Below, piece after piece: positions 1 through 5,879 of a stretch of DNA of 8,675 nucleotides. The notes under the pieces are model-generated. The model was not told the origin of the DNA and did not search any database. It worked only from the letters and a program-made list of their open reading frames with translations. Each line of letters opens with the position of its first letter. Positions within the stretch are counted from its first letter, which is position 1. This DNA is from an uncultured Chromatiaceae bacterium (GTDB lineage Bacteria > Pseudomonadota > Gammaproteobacteria > Enterobacterales > Alteromonadaceae): contig CAMLSF010000152.1 of the NCBI GenBank assembly GCA_946482615.1, positions 1 through 8,675 of the forward strand, given 5' to 3'. The position numbers were made by a program, and so were the translations under genes.

Positions 1-587
1 GGTACATAAGCACCACCTGCAGTACAAAGCCCCATCACCACCGCAATTTGTGGGATCCCCCTGGCAGACATACGGGCCTGATTAAAGAAGATACGACCAA
101 AGTGCAGTTTATCCGGGAAGACTTCGTCCTGACGGGGCAGGTTAGCGCCACCTGAGTCGACCAGATAAATACAAGGCAGGTTGCAGGTTTCGGCGATTTC
201 CTGGGCGCGTAAGTGTTTTTTTACCGTCAGCGGATAATAAGTGCCACCTTTGACTGTGGCGTCGTTGGCGACAATCATACATTCGACACCGCTCACCCGG
301 CCTATACCAGCAACCACACCAGCTGCAGGCACATAGTCATCGTAACATTGCCAGCCGGCGAATTGACCTACTTCTAAAAAGGGTGAACCCGGGTCCAGCA
401 GTTTTTGAATACGGTCGCGGACAAACAGCTTGCCGCGTGACGTATGGCGGGCAATCAAAGCTTCGCCGCCACCTAGTTTGATCTGTTGTACTTTTTGCTC
501 TAAATCATCCACCAGCTGCTGCATCGCCTGAGCATTCTGGATAAATTCATCACTACGTGGATTAATTTTGCTATTCAGTCTGGCCAC
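1..587 (-). CDS. liuB: Methylcrotonyl-CoA carboxylase, beta (carboxyltransferase) subunit, 5' part only
   Basis: Carboxyltransferase subunit of the biotin-dependent enzyme that turns 3-methylcrotonyl-CoA into 3-methylglutaconyl-CoA in leucine degradation; cytoplasmic, working with the biotinylated alpha subunit (liuD, not in the window). The 195 visible codons cover the N-terminal carboxyltransferase lobe. The start reads [15 protein letters not shown], typical of the family. [16 protein letters not shown] lies at about residues 143-158 and [10 protein letters not shown] at about 186-195; both are hallmarks of acyl-CoA carboxylase beta subunits. Full-length relatives have about 535 residues, so roughly 340 lie beyond the left edge. 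The start is a GTG at 587, chosen because AGGTGG ends five bases upstream and because it gives the usual N-terminus; GTGs at 593 and 596 are in frame too. It follows liuA after an unusually long 239-nt gap. Family assignment is secure; the exact start is less so. Confidence 0.95.
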   Translation of the reverse strand, partial: MARLNSKINPRSDEFIQNAQAMQQLVDDLEQKVQQIKLGGGEALIARHTSRGKLFVRDRIQKLLDPGSPFLEVGQFAGWQCYDDYVPAAGVVAGIGRVSGVECMIVANDATVKGGTYYPLTVKKHLRAQEIAETCNLPCIYLVDSGGANLPRQDEVFPDKLHFGRIFFNQARMSARGIPQIAVVMGLCTAGGAYV

Positions 588-693
588 GTTCACCACCTTT
601 GGCTATCGGGATTTGCTTTTATCTTCTCTCCACCTACGGATCGAACGGCCTTAACGACGTTCAAAAGTAGTGGGAAAAGATATGAAACGTCAA

Positions 694-805
694 AAGGGAA
701 ATACGTAGCAAATAAGCCGACCGTAGAGCGCCAGGGATGGCAGCGACACGAGCCCCCCAGGGACGGGTTTACGGGCGTGTCGGTGTTTTGCTTCGCATTT
801 CCCCT
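694..805. repeat. Imperfect palindromic intergenic element between liuA and liuB
   Basis: The arms at 694-713 and 786-805 match as inverted repeats at 16 of 20 positions. Some of the mismatches become G-U pairs in RNA read from the minus strand. Inside, CGACACG (744-750) pairs perfectly with CGTGTCG (776-782). Two small hairpins on the plus strand expose GGGA: GCCA-GGGA-TGGC at 730-741, and a CCC/GGG stem around AGGGAC at 756-767. No reading frame runs through it. From memory it resembles short repetitive palindromes scattered between genes in Rheinheimera-like genomes, but only one copy is in the window, so its repeat status is an inference. Confidence 0.6.
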
Positions 806-823
806 TTACCTATGCTGGTAAAG
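804..823. other. Perfect 7-bp hairpin just after liuA
   Basis: CTTTACC (804-810) and GGTAAAG (817-823) are exact reverse complements around a 6-nt loop, three bases past the liuA stop codon. Neither strand has a run of T after the stem, so it is not a convincing intrinsic terminator. A role protecting the liuA 3' end, or being the outer edge of the neighbouring palindrome, is possible. Confidence 0.45.
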
Positions 824-826
824 AAT

Positions 827-1996
827 TTAGTTCGATTCGTTAAATAACTCGCGGCCTATCAACATACGGCGAATTTCTGAGGTGCCAGCACCTATTTCGT
901 ACAGCTTGGCATCCCTTAATAAACGCCCTGTAGGGTACTCGTTGATATAACCGTTACCACCTAACAGCTGGATTGCATCCAGTGCCATTTGCGTTGCCAG
1001 CTCTGCACTGTATAAAATCGCGCCTGCAGCATCCTTACGGGTGGTTTCACCGCGGTCACAGGCTTTAGCGACTGTGTAGACATAAGCGCGGGCTGCATTC
1101 ATTTTGGTGTACATATCAGCTACTTTGCCCTGTACCAGCTGGAATTCACCGATAGACTGACCAAACTGTTTGCGGTCGTGGATATAAGGCACTACTACAT
1201 CCATACAGGCTTGCATAATGCCCAGCGGGCCGCCGGATAACACCACACGTTCATAGTCCAGACCGGACATCAGTACACGGGCGCCTGAACCCACTGTGCC
1301 TAACACGTTTTCTTCCGGTACTTCACAGTCTTCAAATACCAGTTCACAGGTATTGGAGCCGCGCATACCCAGTTTGTCGAGTTTCTGCGCCTGGCTAAAA
1401 CCTTTAAAACCACGTTCAACAATAAAAGCTGTCATGCCTTTAGAGCCGCCATTGATGTCGGTTTTGGCGTAAATCACATAAGTGTGGGCGTCCGGGCCGT
1501 TGGTGATCCACATTTTGTTGCCGTTTAAAATGTAGCGATCGCCTTGTTTGTCGGCGCGTAATTTCATCGAAACTACATCTGAACCTGCATTAGGTTCAGA
1601 CATCGCCAAAGCGCCAATATGCTCACCCGAGCATAACTTCGGCAGGTACTTTAATTTTTGCGCTTCATTGCCGTTACGGGCAATCTGATTCACACATAAG
1701 TTGGAATGCGCACCGTAAGATAAAGCCACTGAAGCAGAAGCACGGCTGATTTCTTCCATAGCAACAATGTGTTCCAGGTAACCTAAACCTGAACCACCGT
1801 ATTGTTCATCGACAGTGATACCTAACAAACCCAGATCGCCAAATTTGCGCCATAAGTCGTTAGGGAATTCGTTGTCATGGTCGATTTGCGCTGCACGCGG
1901 CGCTATCTCATCACGGGCAAAGCTGTTGACCTGTTCGCGGATCATATCGACGGTTTCGCCCAGATCGTAATTTAATGTTTTGTACGTGCTAATCAT
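827..1996 (-). CDS. liuA: Isovaleryl-CoA dehydrogenase
   Basis: FAD-dependent acyl-CoA dehydrogenase that oxidises isovaleryl-CoA to 3-methylcrotonyl-CoA, the first liu-specific step of leucine degradation, passing electrons to electron-transfer flavoprotein. The 389 residues are the usual length. The signature [10 protein letters not shown] is at 131-140 and [12 protein letters not shown] at 344-355. The catalytic base identifies the substrate class. Isovaleryl-CoA dehydrogenases carry it in the GLDxER motif, here E249 in [15 protein letters not shown]. The position used by most other family members (before GTSE) is A370. The ATG at 1996 has GGGGA five bases upstream. It lies 108 nt downstream of liuR on the same strand, so co-transcription is likely and autoregulation by LiuR plausible. 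The product is the substrate of LiuB/LiuD. Confidence 0.97.
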   Translation of the reverse strand: MISTYKTLNYDLGETVDMIREQVNSFARDEIAPRAAQIDHDNEFPNDLWRKFGDLGLLGITVDEQYGGSGLGYLEHIVAMEEISRASASVALSYGAHSNLCVNQIARNGNEAQKLKYLPKLCSGEHIGALAMSEPNAGSDVVSMKLRADKQGDRYILNGNKMWITNGPDAHTYVIYAKTDINGGSKGMTAFIVERGFKGFSQAQKLDKLGMRGSNTCELVFEDCEVPEENVLGTVGSGARVLMSGLDYERVVLSGGPLGIMQACMDVVVPYIHDRKQFGQSIGEFQLVQGKVADMYTKMNAARAYVYTVAKACDRGETTRKDAAGAILYSAELATQMALDAIQLLGGNGYINEYPTGRLLRDAKLYEIGAGTSEIRRMLIGRELFNESN

Positions 1997-2022
1997 AACT
2001 TTCCCCGTTTGCTTTTATGGTC

Positions 2023-2074
2023 ATGGCTGGTGCAGTCTTTCTGTCTGCGGGCTTTTTCTACCTTGTACAGCCAT
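2023..2074 (-). other. Possible folded leader between liuR and liuA
   Basis: In the 108-nt spacer, 2023-2029 (ATGGCTG on plus) pairs exactly with 2068-2074 (CAGCCAT). This encloses a small GCAG/CTGC hairpin at 2032-2048. On the minus-strand RNA, the GGCT of the outer stem could instead pair with an AGCC about 20 nt further on, giving two mutually exclusive folds. Short stems like these arise by chance, so this is only a candidate for an RNA processing or stability element. Confidence 0.25.
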
Positions 2075-2104
2075 CACTGTGGACTGGTAATTGGTTGTTG
2101 GAAC

Positions 2105-2536
2105 CTATACTGGCTCTTTGTTTTGCTTGGCCTGATCCAGAGTTTCGCGGCAGCGTTTTTCCACTGTCACTAATTCCATCAGTACCACTTTGATGTCATC
2201 CATCTGCTGATGCAGTTCAGCTTTTTTCTGTTCTATCAGTTTCAGCATGGTGCTCAATTGGGTCACGCTGCTTTTATCTGCGTCATACAGCTCAAATAAC
2301 TGGCCTGTTTCTGACAAACTAAACCCCAGCCTTTTGCCACGCAAAATCAGCTTTAACCGCACTCTGTCTCTGCGGCTGTAAATCCGGGTTTGGCCCTGAC
2401 GTAAAGGGGTTAATAAGCCCTGATCTTCGTAAAAACGAATGCTGCGGGTTGTGATATCAAACTCTTTTGCCAGCTCACTGATGCTGTAGGTTTTGTCGTC
2501 TTTTTCTGTCATTTGGGCTGTCGCTTGAACGGTCAT
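2105..2536 (-). CDS. liuR: MerR-family transcriptional regulator of branched-chain amino acid catabolism
   Basis: DNA-binding regulator heading the liu operon. With the chosen start it has 143 residues. The winged helix-turn-helix occupies about residues 17-62, with the MerR hallmark ITTRSIRFYEDQGLL at 28-42 and the wing RIYSRRDRVRLKLILRGKRLGFSL after it. A helix rich in K, E and Q at about 95-130 is the expected dimerising coiled coil. There is one cysteine (C129) and no metal-binding cysteine set, which fits a regulator sensing an organic ligand rather than a metal. The ATG at 2536 is preferred because GGAAGG (minus strand, 2547-2542) sits five bases upstream. The longer TTG start at 2563 falls inside the predicted -10 box. 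The name LiuR rests on the family plus its position next to liuA/liuB. Two matching operator-like sites flank the divergent promoter region. Confidence 0.9.
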   Translation of the reverse strand: MTVQATAQMTEKDDKTYSISELAKEFDITTRSIRFYEDQGLLTPLRQGQTRIYSRRDRVRLKLILRGKRLGFSLSETGQLFELYDADKSSVTQLSTMLKLIEQKKAELHQQMDDIKVVLMELVTVEKRCRETLDQAKQNKEPV

Positions 2537-2562
2537 AAGGGCCTTCCGGTAAAGTGGCGACA

Positions 2563-2591
2563 ACTATAAGTGAAGTTTACGTAAAGGTAAA
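2563..2591 (-). promoter_or_regulatory. Promoter and probable LiuR operator of the liuRAB operon
   Basis: Read on the minus strand, TTTACC (2591-2586) and TATAGT (2568-2563) form a -35/-10 pair with a 17-bp spacer. The predicted start point is about 20 nt before the liuR ATG. The spacer contains the perfect palindrome TTTACGTAAA (2576-2585). The stretch 2591-2573 matches the pattern TTNACNTTNNCGTAAACNT, which also occurs in the divergent thiolase promoter. An operator placed between the -35 and -10 boxes is the classic MerR-family arrangement. The promoter boxes are good but unproven; the operator call rests on the shared motif. Confidence 0.6.
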
Positions 2592-2724
2592 GCTGTGTTC
2601 GCGTCAATTAAGGGCTGGCGGCGAATTGCTTCGGTAGGATGTAAAGTTAAAGTGCCAAAGCGGCAGGGCAAAGCGTGCATTTTTCTGAACCTTTTCCAGC
2701 TTATACAACCATAGTGTTAGTAGG

Positions 2725-2757
2725 TTGACGTTGGCGTAAACGTAAATTTGGTGTAGT
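2725..2757 (+). promoter_or_regulatory. Promoter and probable LiuR operator of the thiolase gene
   Basis: TTGACG at 2725-2730 is a good -35 box. The stretch 2725-2743 fits TTNACNTTNNCGTAAACNT and is identical to the liuR-promoter copy at 14 of 19 positions, in the same orientation relative to its gene. The -10 is uncertain: TGTAGT at 2752-2757 is the best match but gives a long 21-bp spacer. Stretched spacers are common at promoters activated by MerR-family proteins. The implied transcript starts near 2763, which supports the downstream ATG at 2806 over the GTG at 2758. Confidence 0.5.
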
Positions 2758-2805
2758 GTGAGGCCCAACTTTTTCATCATGCTTCTGAACGACGGAGAAA
2801 TGAAC

Positions 2806-3990
2806 ATGGCGCAGCACGAAAAAATTGCCATAGTGGCAGCCAAAAGAACGGCAATGGGTGGATTTTTAGGTGGCTTGTCTGACGTCAGCAGCACAGATTT
2901 AGGCGCACAAGCTATTAAAGCGGCCTTAGAACAGGCTGCTATTGATGGTGCTAAGGTCAGCGAAGTCATTATGGGCTGTGTGTTACCTGCGGGTTTAGGT
3001 CAGGCGCCAGCCCGGCAGGCCACTTTAAAAGCGGGTTTACCTTTATCTGCCGGTGCCACCACTATCAATAAGGTCTGTGGTTCAGGTTTAAAATCTGTGA
3101 TGTTGGCCTCTGATCTGTTACGTGCTGGTTCTGCTGATGTGGTGGTGGCAGGTGGCATGGAGTCTATGTCGAACGCGCCTTATATTCTGCCAAAAGCCCG
3201 TGCCGGTATGCGGATGGGCCATGCGGAAGTCAAAGATCATATGATGCTGGATGGTCTGGAAAACGCCTACGATGGTAAAGCCATGGGGTGTTTTGCGCAG
3301 AAAACAGCAGACGAGCATGATTTTAGCCGTGCCCAGATGGACGAGTATGCCGTGTTGTCATTAACCCGTGCTCAACAGGCCATAAGCTCCGGCGCTTTTG
3401 TTGAAGAAATCACCCCTGTGACTTTCCAGACCCGTAAAGGCGAAGTCACTTTTGCCACGGACGAACAACCTGGCAATGCCAAAGTCGACAAAATCCCAGG
3501 CTTAAAACCAGCTTTTGCCAAAGACGGCACTATCACAGCGGCGAACTCCAGTTCTATTTCCGACGGTGCTGCAGCACTGGTGTTAATGCGTGCAGAAGAT
3601 GCCCAAGCGCAGAACAAAACTGTATTGGCTCATGTAGTGGGTCATGCCACGCATTCGCAGCAACCAGAGCTGTTTACTGTAGCTCCGGTGGGTGCTGTCA
3701 CTAAGCTGCTGGCCAAACTGGGCTGGACAGCGGCAGATGTCGATCTGTGGGAAATTAACGAAGCTTTTGCCATGGTGACTATGCTGGCGATTAAAGAGCT
3801 GAAGCTGGATGTCAACAAAGTCAACGTCAACGGTGGTGCTTGTGCTTTAGGTCATCCTATCGGCGCTTCAGGTGCCCGAATTCTGGTGACTTTAATTCAT
3901 GCGTTAAAAGCCCGTGGCTTAAAACGTGGTATCGCCACTTTATGTATAGGCGGTGGTGAGGCTGTGGCTTTAGCGGTAGAACTGCCGTAA
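2806..3990 (+). CDS. Acetyl-CoA acetyltransferase (thiolase)
   Basis: Thiolase II family enzyme that cleaves acetoacetyl-CoA with CoA into two acetyl-CoA, or condenses them in reverse. In this setting it probably completes leucine degradation, and it may also accept 2-methylacetoacetyl-CoA from isoleucine. The 394 residues match the family's usual length. The nucleophilic cysteine is C91 in NKVCGSGLKSV. NEAFA is at 318-322, the histidine H350 in GGACALGHPIGASGAR, and the second cysteine C380 in CIGGGEA, so the active site is complete. The ATG at 2806 is chosen because GGAG (2794-2797) sits eight bases upstream; the GTG at 2758 would lie at or before the predicted transcript start. It is divergent from liuR, shares a LiuR-like operator, and has its own terminator, so it is probably a single-gene transcript. 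AtoB-like is the best description; substrate preference cannot be read from the sequence. Confidence 0.93.
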   Translation: MAQHEKIAIVAAKRTAMGGFLGGLSDVSSTDLGAQAIKAALEQAAIDGAKVSEVIMGCVLPAGLGQAPARQATLKAGLPLSAGATTINKVCGSGLKSVMLASDLLRAGSADVVVAGGMESMSNAPYILPKARAGMRMGHAEVKDHMMLDGLENAYDGKAMGCFAQKTADEHDFSRAQMDEYAVLSLTRAQQAISSGAFVEEITPVTFQTRKGEVTFATDEQPGNAKVDKIPGLKPAFAKDGTITAANSSSISDGAAALVLMRAEDAQAQNKTVLAHVVGHATHSQQPELFTVAPVGAVTKLLAKLGWTAADVDLWEINEAFAMVTMLAIKELKLDVNKVNVNGGACALGHPIGASGARILVTLIHALKARGLKRGIATLCIGGGEAVALAVELP

Positions 3991-3997
3991 TACATAG

Positions 3998-4028
3998 AAA
4001 AGGCGCGGTAAAAACTGCGCCTTTTGCT
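3998..4028 (+). terminator. Rho-independent terminator after the thiolase gene
   Basis: AAAAGGCGC (3998-4006) pairs with GCGCCTTTT (4017-4025). With a G-U, a G-C and a T-A pair added, the stem reaches 12 bp around an AAAA tetraloop (4010-4013). The stem ends in TTTT and starts eight bases after the thiolase stop. The A-run on the 5' side would let it work on the other strand as well. Confidence 0.85.
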
Positions 4029-4077
4029 TTAAAGAATTTAATAAAAAATATATTTAAATCAACAGGCTTAACAACAG

Positions 4078-4200
4078 ATAGCCAAAGTAATTGGCGTTGC
4101 AGCAAGGCGGCAAGCGAATCAGTCCTCAGTAGGGTAGTTATGCTAGCTAATCGGGGAGCAGCGCAGTCAACGCCGCTGTGGCGTCAAGTACGAAGGCTAT
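4078..4200. repeat. Long imperfect palindromic element upstream of mmsA
   Basis: About 123 nt with nested inverted repeats: ATAGCC (4078-4083) with GGCTAT (4195-4200), GGCGTTG (4093-4099) with CAACGCC (4168-4174), and a small central TAG/CTA hairpin near 4135-4144. No reading frame uses it. It ends three bases before the mmsA Shine-Dalgarno stretch, so it would probably fold in the mmsA 5' leader if the promoter lies in the AT-rich stretch at 4029-4070. From memory, a very similar element (AAGTAATTGGCGTTGCAGC at one end, AGTACGAAGGGTAT at the other) recurs between genes in Shewanella, Pseudoalteromonas and related genomes. Only one copy is present here, so repeat status comes from recollection. 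Confidence 0.6.
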
Positions 4201-4218
4201 AAAGGGGAGAGAAGTATT

Positions 4219-5715
4219 ATGGCCCATCAGGTTCAGTTATTTATCAACGGTGAATTTGTCCCGTCCAAGTCCGAACGTTTTATTCCGGTGACAGATCCTG
4301 CCACTCAGGAGGTGATAGCACAGGTGCCTTGCACTACAGCAGATGAAATGGCTTTTGCCATCGCATCCGCCAAAGAAGCTTTTAAAAGCTGGAAAGAAGT
4401 GCCGGTGTCAGAACGTGCCCGTTTAATGATGCGTTTTGCGCATTTGTTAAAAGAACATCAGGCTGAAATTGCCGACATAATCTGTCGTGAATTAGGCAAA
4501 ACAGTGGAAGATGCCAAAGGCGATGTGTGGCGTGGTATTGAAGTAGTAGAACAAGCCGCCAATATTCCGTCTTTAATGATGGGCGAAACGGTGGAAAACG
4601 TAGCGCGCAGCATAGACACTTACAGCTACATTCAGCCATTGGGCGTTTGTGCTGGTATTACACCTTTTAACTTCCCGGCCATGATCCCGCTGTGGATGTT
4701 CCCTATGGCTATTGCCTGCGGTAACACTTTTGTTTTGAAACCCTCTGAACAAGATCCGATGACAGTGAATAAAATCGCTGAGCTTTTTGCGTTAGCTGGT
4801 GCACCAGCCGGCGTGTTGCAGGTGGTGCATGGCAATAAAGAGCAGGTGGATGTGTTATTACGTCACCCGGACATCAAAGCTATTTCTTTTGTTGGCTCCG
4901 TCAATGTGGGTCAGTACATCTACAAAACAGGCACTGATCATTTAAAACGGGTGCAGGCTTTTGCTGGTGCGAAAAACCATATGGTCATCATGCCGGATGC
5001 CAATAAACAACAAGTGATCAACGCCCTGGTTGGGGCTTCAGTAGGTGCAGCGGGTCAACGTTGTATGGCGATTTCTGTCGCTGTATTTGTTGGTGATTCG
5101 CAGCAGTGGATCCCTGAAGTGGCGGCAGCTATAGCTAAAGTTCGCCCTGGAGTCTATACAGATCCCGAAGCGGCCTACGGTCCACAAATCAGTCCTCAGG
5201 CGAAGGCCCGTATTTTGTCGTTAATTGAACAAGGCAAGGTTGAAGGCGCTACTTGTTTAGTGGACGGTTCAGAGGTCAAAGTAGCAGGTTATCCAAACGG
5301 CAACTGGGTTGGTCCGACCGTATTTAGTGATGTCACTCCTGATATGACCATCTATAAAGAAGAAATTTTTGGCCCTGTGCTGGCAACCGTCAATGCCGCT
5401 TCTTTGGATGAAGCTATTGAGCTGGTTAACAACAGCCCGTACGGCAACGGTACGTCGATTTTTACCGCGAGCGGCGCTGCAGCCCGTAAATACCAGCATG
5501 AAATTGAAGTAGGTCAGGTCGGTATTAATATTCCTATTCCTGTGCCTCTGCCATTTTTCTCTTTCACCGGCTGGAAAGGTTCGTTCTACGGCGATCAACA
5601 TGCTTATGGTAAACAAGCTGTGCGTTTTTACACAGAAACCAAAACCATCACAGCCCGTTGGTTTGACGACTCCATTCCGGTGTCAGGCCCCAATATGTCA
5701 ATTAACCTGCGTTAA
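4219..5715 (+). CDS. mmsA: CoA-acylating methylmalonate-semialdehyde dehydrogenase
   Basis: Aldehyde dehydrogenase family 6 enzyme that converts methylmalonate semialdehyde, NAD+ and CoA to propionyl-CoA and CO2, the last step of valine degradation. The 498 residues are full length. ITPFNFP is at 147-153 (oxyanion and cofactor region), KPSE at 174-177, the Rossmann segment SFVGS at 223-227, and the catalytic cysteine C282 in [11 protein letters not shown]. Where ordinary aldehyde dehydrogenases have a general-base glutamate, this protein has N253 in FAGAKNH, as expected for a CoA-dependent family 6 member. The ATG at 4219 follows the purine-rich GGGGAGAGAAG at 4204-4214. A weak promoter (TTGCTT 4025-4030, TATATT 4049-4054) is possible but overlaps the upstream terminator. 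A hairpin terminator follows the gene. No LiuR-like site is visible upstream, so control may differ from the liu operon. Confidence 0.96.
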   Translation: MAHQVQLFINGEFVPSKSERFIPVTDPATQEVIAQVPCTTADEMAFAIASAKEAFKSWKEVPVSERARLMMRFAHLLKEHQAEIADIICRELGKTVEDAKGDVWRGIEVVEQAANIPSLMMGETVENVARSIDTYSYIQPLGVCAGITPFNFPAMIPLWMFPMAIACGNTFVLKPSEQDPMTVNKIAELFALAGAPAGVLQVVHGNKEQVDVLLRHPDIKAISFVGSVNVGQYIYKTGTDHLKRVQAFAGAKNHMVIMPDANKQQVINALVGASVGAAGQRCMAISVAVFVGDSQQWIPEVAAAIAKVRPGVYTDPEAAYGPQISPQAKARILSLIEQGKVEGATCLVDGSEVKVAGYPNGNWVGPTVFSDVTPDMTIYKEEIFGPVLATVNAASLDEAIELVNNSPYGNGTSIFTASGAAARKYQHEIEVGQVGINIPIPVPLPFFSFTGWKGSFYGDQHAYGKQAVRFYTETKTITARWFDDSIPVSGPNMSINLR

Positions 5716-5723
5716 GCAGCGTA

Positions 5724-5757
5724 AAAGCGTTCTGCATTCAAGCAGAACGCTTTATGA
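5724..5757 (+). terminator. Strong stem-loop terminator after mmsA
   Basis: A perfect 12-bp stem, AAAGCGTTCTGC (5724-5735) with GCAGAACGCTTT (5742-5753), around a 6-nt loop and nine bases past the mmsA stop. The T-run is short (TTTAT), so termination may be partial and some transcription may continue into the dehydrogenase gene. On the minus strand the stem ends in TTTTAC. Confidence 0.75.
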
Positions 5758-5794
5758 ATAAAAAGCCTTTAGGCAAACAACCAAGCCAGATTAA

Positions 5795-5859
5795 ATGCGT
5801 ATAAACGCATGAAGACCAAAGTGGCAGAAGGATCACAGTGCACCAGACACTGCTCTGCC
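5795..5859 (+). other. Structured leader upstream of the acyl-CoA dehydrogenase gene
   Basis: Two hairpins lie back to back. ATGCGT (5795-5800) pairs with ACGCAT (5805-5810) around ATAA. Then GGCAG (5823-5827) with CTGCC (5855-5859) encloses CAGTG (5836-5840) with CACTG (5848-5852). The structure ends about ten bases before the Shine-Dalgarno AGGG. It could stabilise or regulate the message. No known riboswitch consensus was recognised. Confidence 0.3.
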
Positions 5860-5879
5860 GCCAACCTCAGGGTGATGTG

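Noticed and set aside
2537..2563. Longer liuR starting at TTG 2563
   Set aside because: The TTG lies inside the predicted -10 box and lacks a ribosome-binding site, whereas ATG 2536 has GGAAGG five bases upstream.
2648..2685. Two near copies of GCCAAAGCG/GGCAAAGCG in the divergent region
   Set aside because: Too short and imperfect to separate from chance.
2604..2969. 121-codon minus-strand open frame overlapping the divergent promoters and thiolase start
   Set aside because: It lies opposite the conserved thiolase N-terminus and across the operators, has no recognisable domain, and looks like a shadow of the coding strand.
4025..4054. Promoter for mmsA (TTGCTT, then TATATT after 18 bp)
   Set aside because: The -35 match is poor and overlaps the thiolase terminator. 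AT-rich sequence here gives such matches by chance, so it is mentioned only as a possibility.
5269..5616. 115-codon minus-strand open frame opposite mmsA
   Set aside because: It mirrors the conserved C-terminal part of mmsA and shows no protein family features.
5838..5879. Longer acyl-CoA dehydrogenase starting at GTG 5838
   Set aside because: The added residues are unlike family N-termini and the GTG sits within a hairpin; ATG 5880 has a well-spaced ribosome-binding site.
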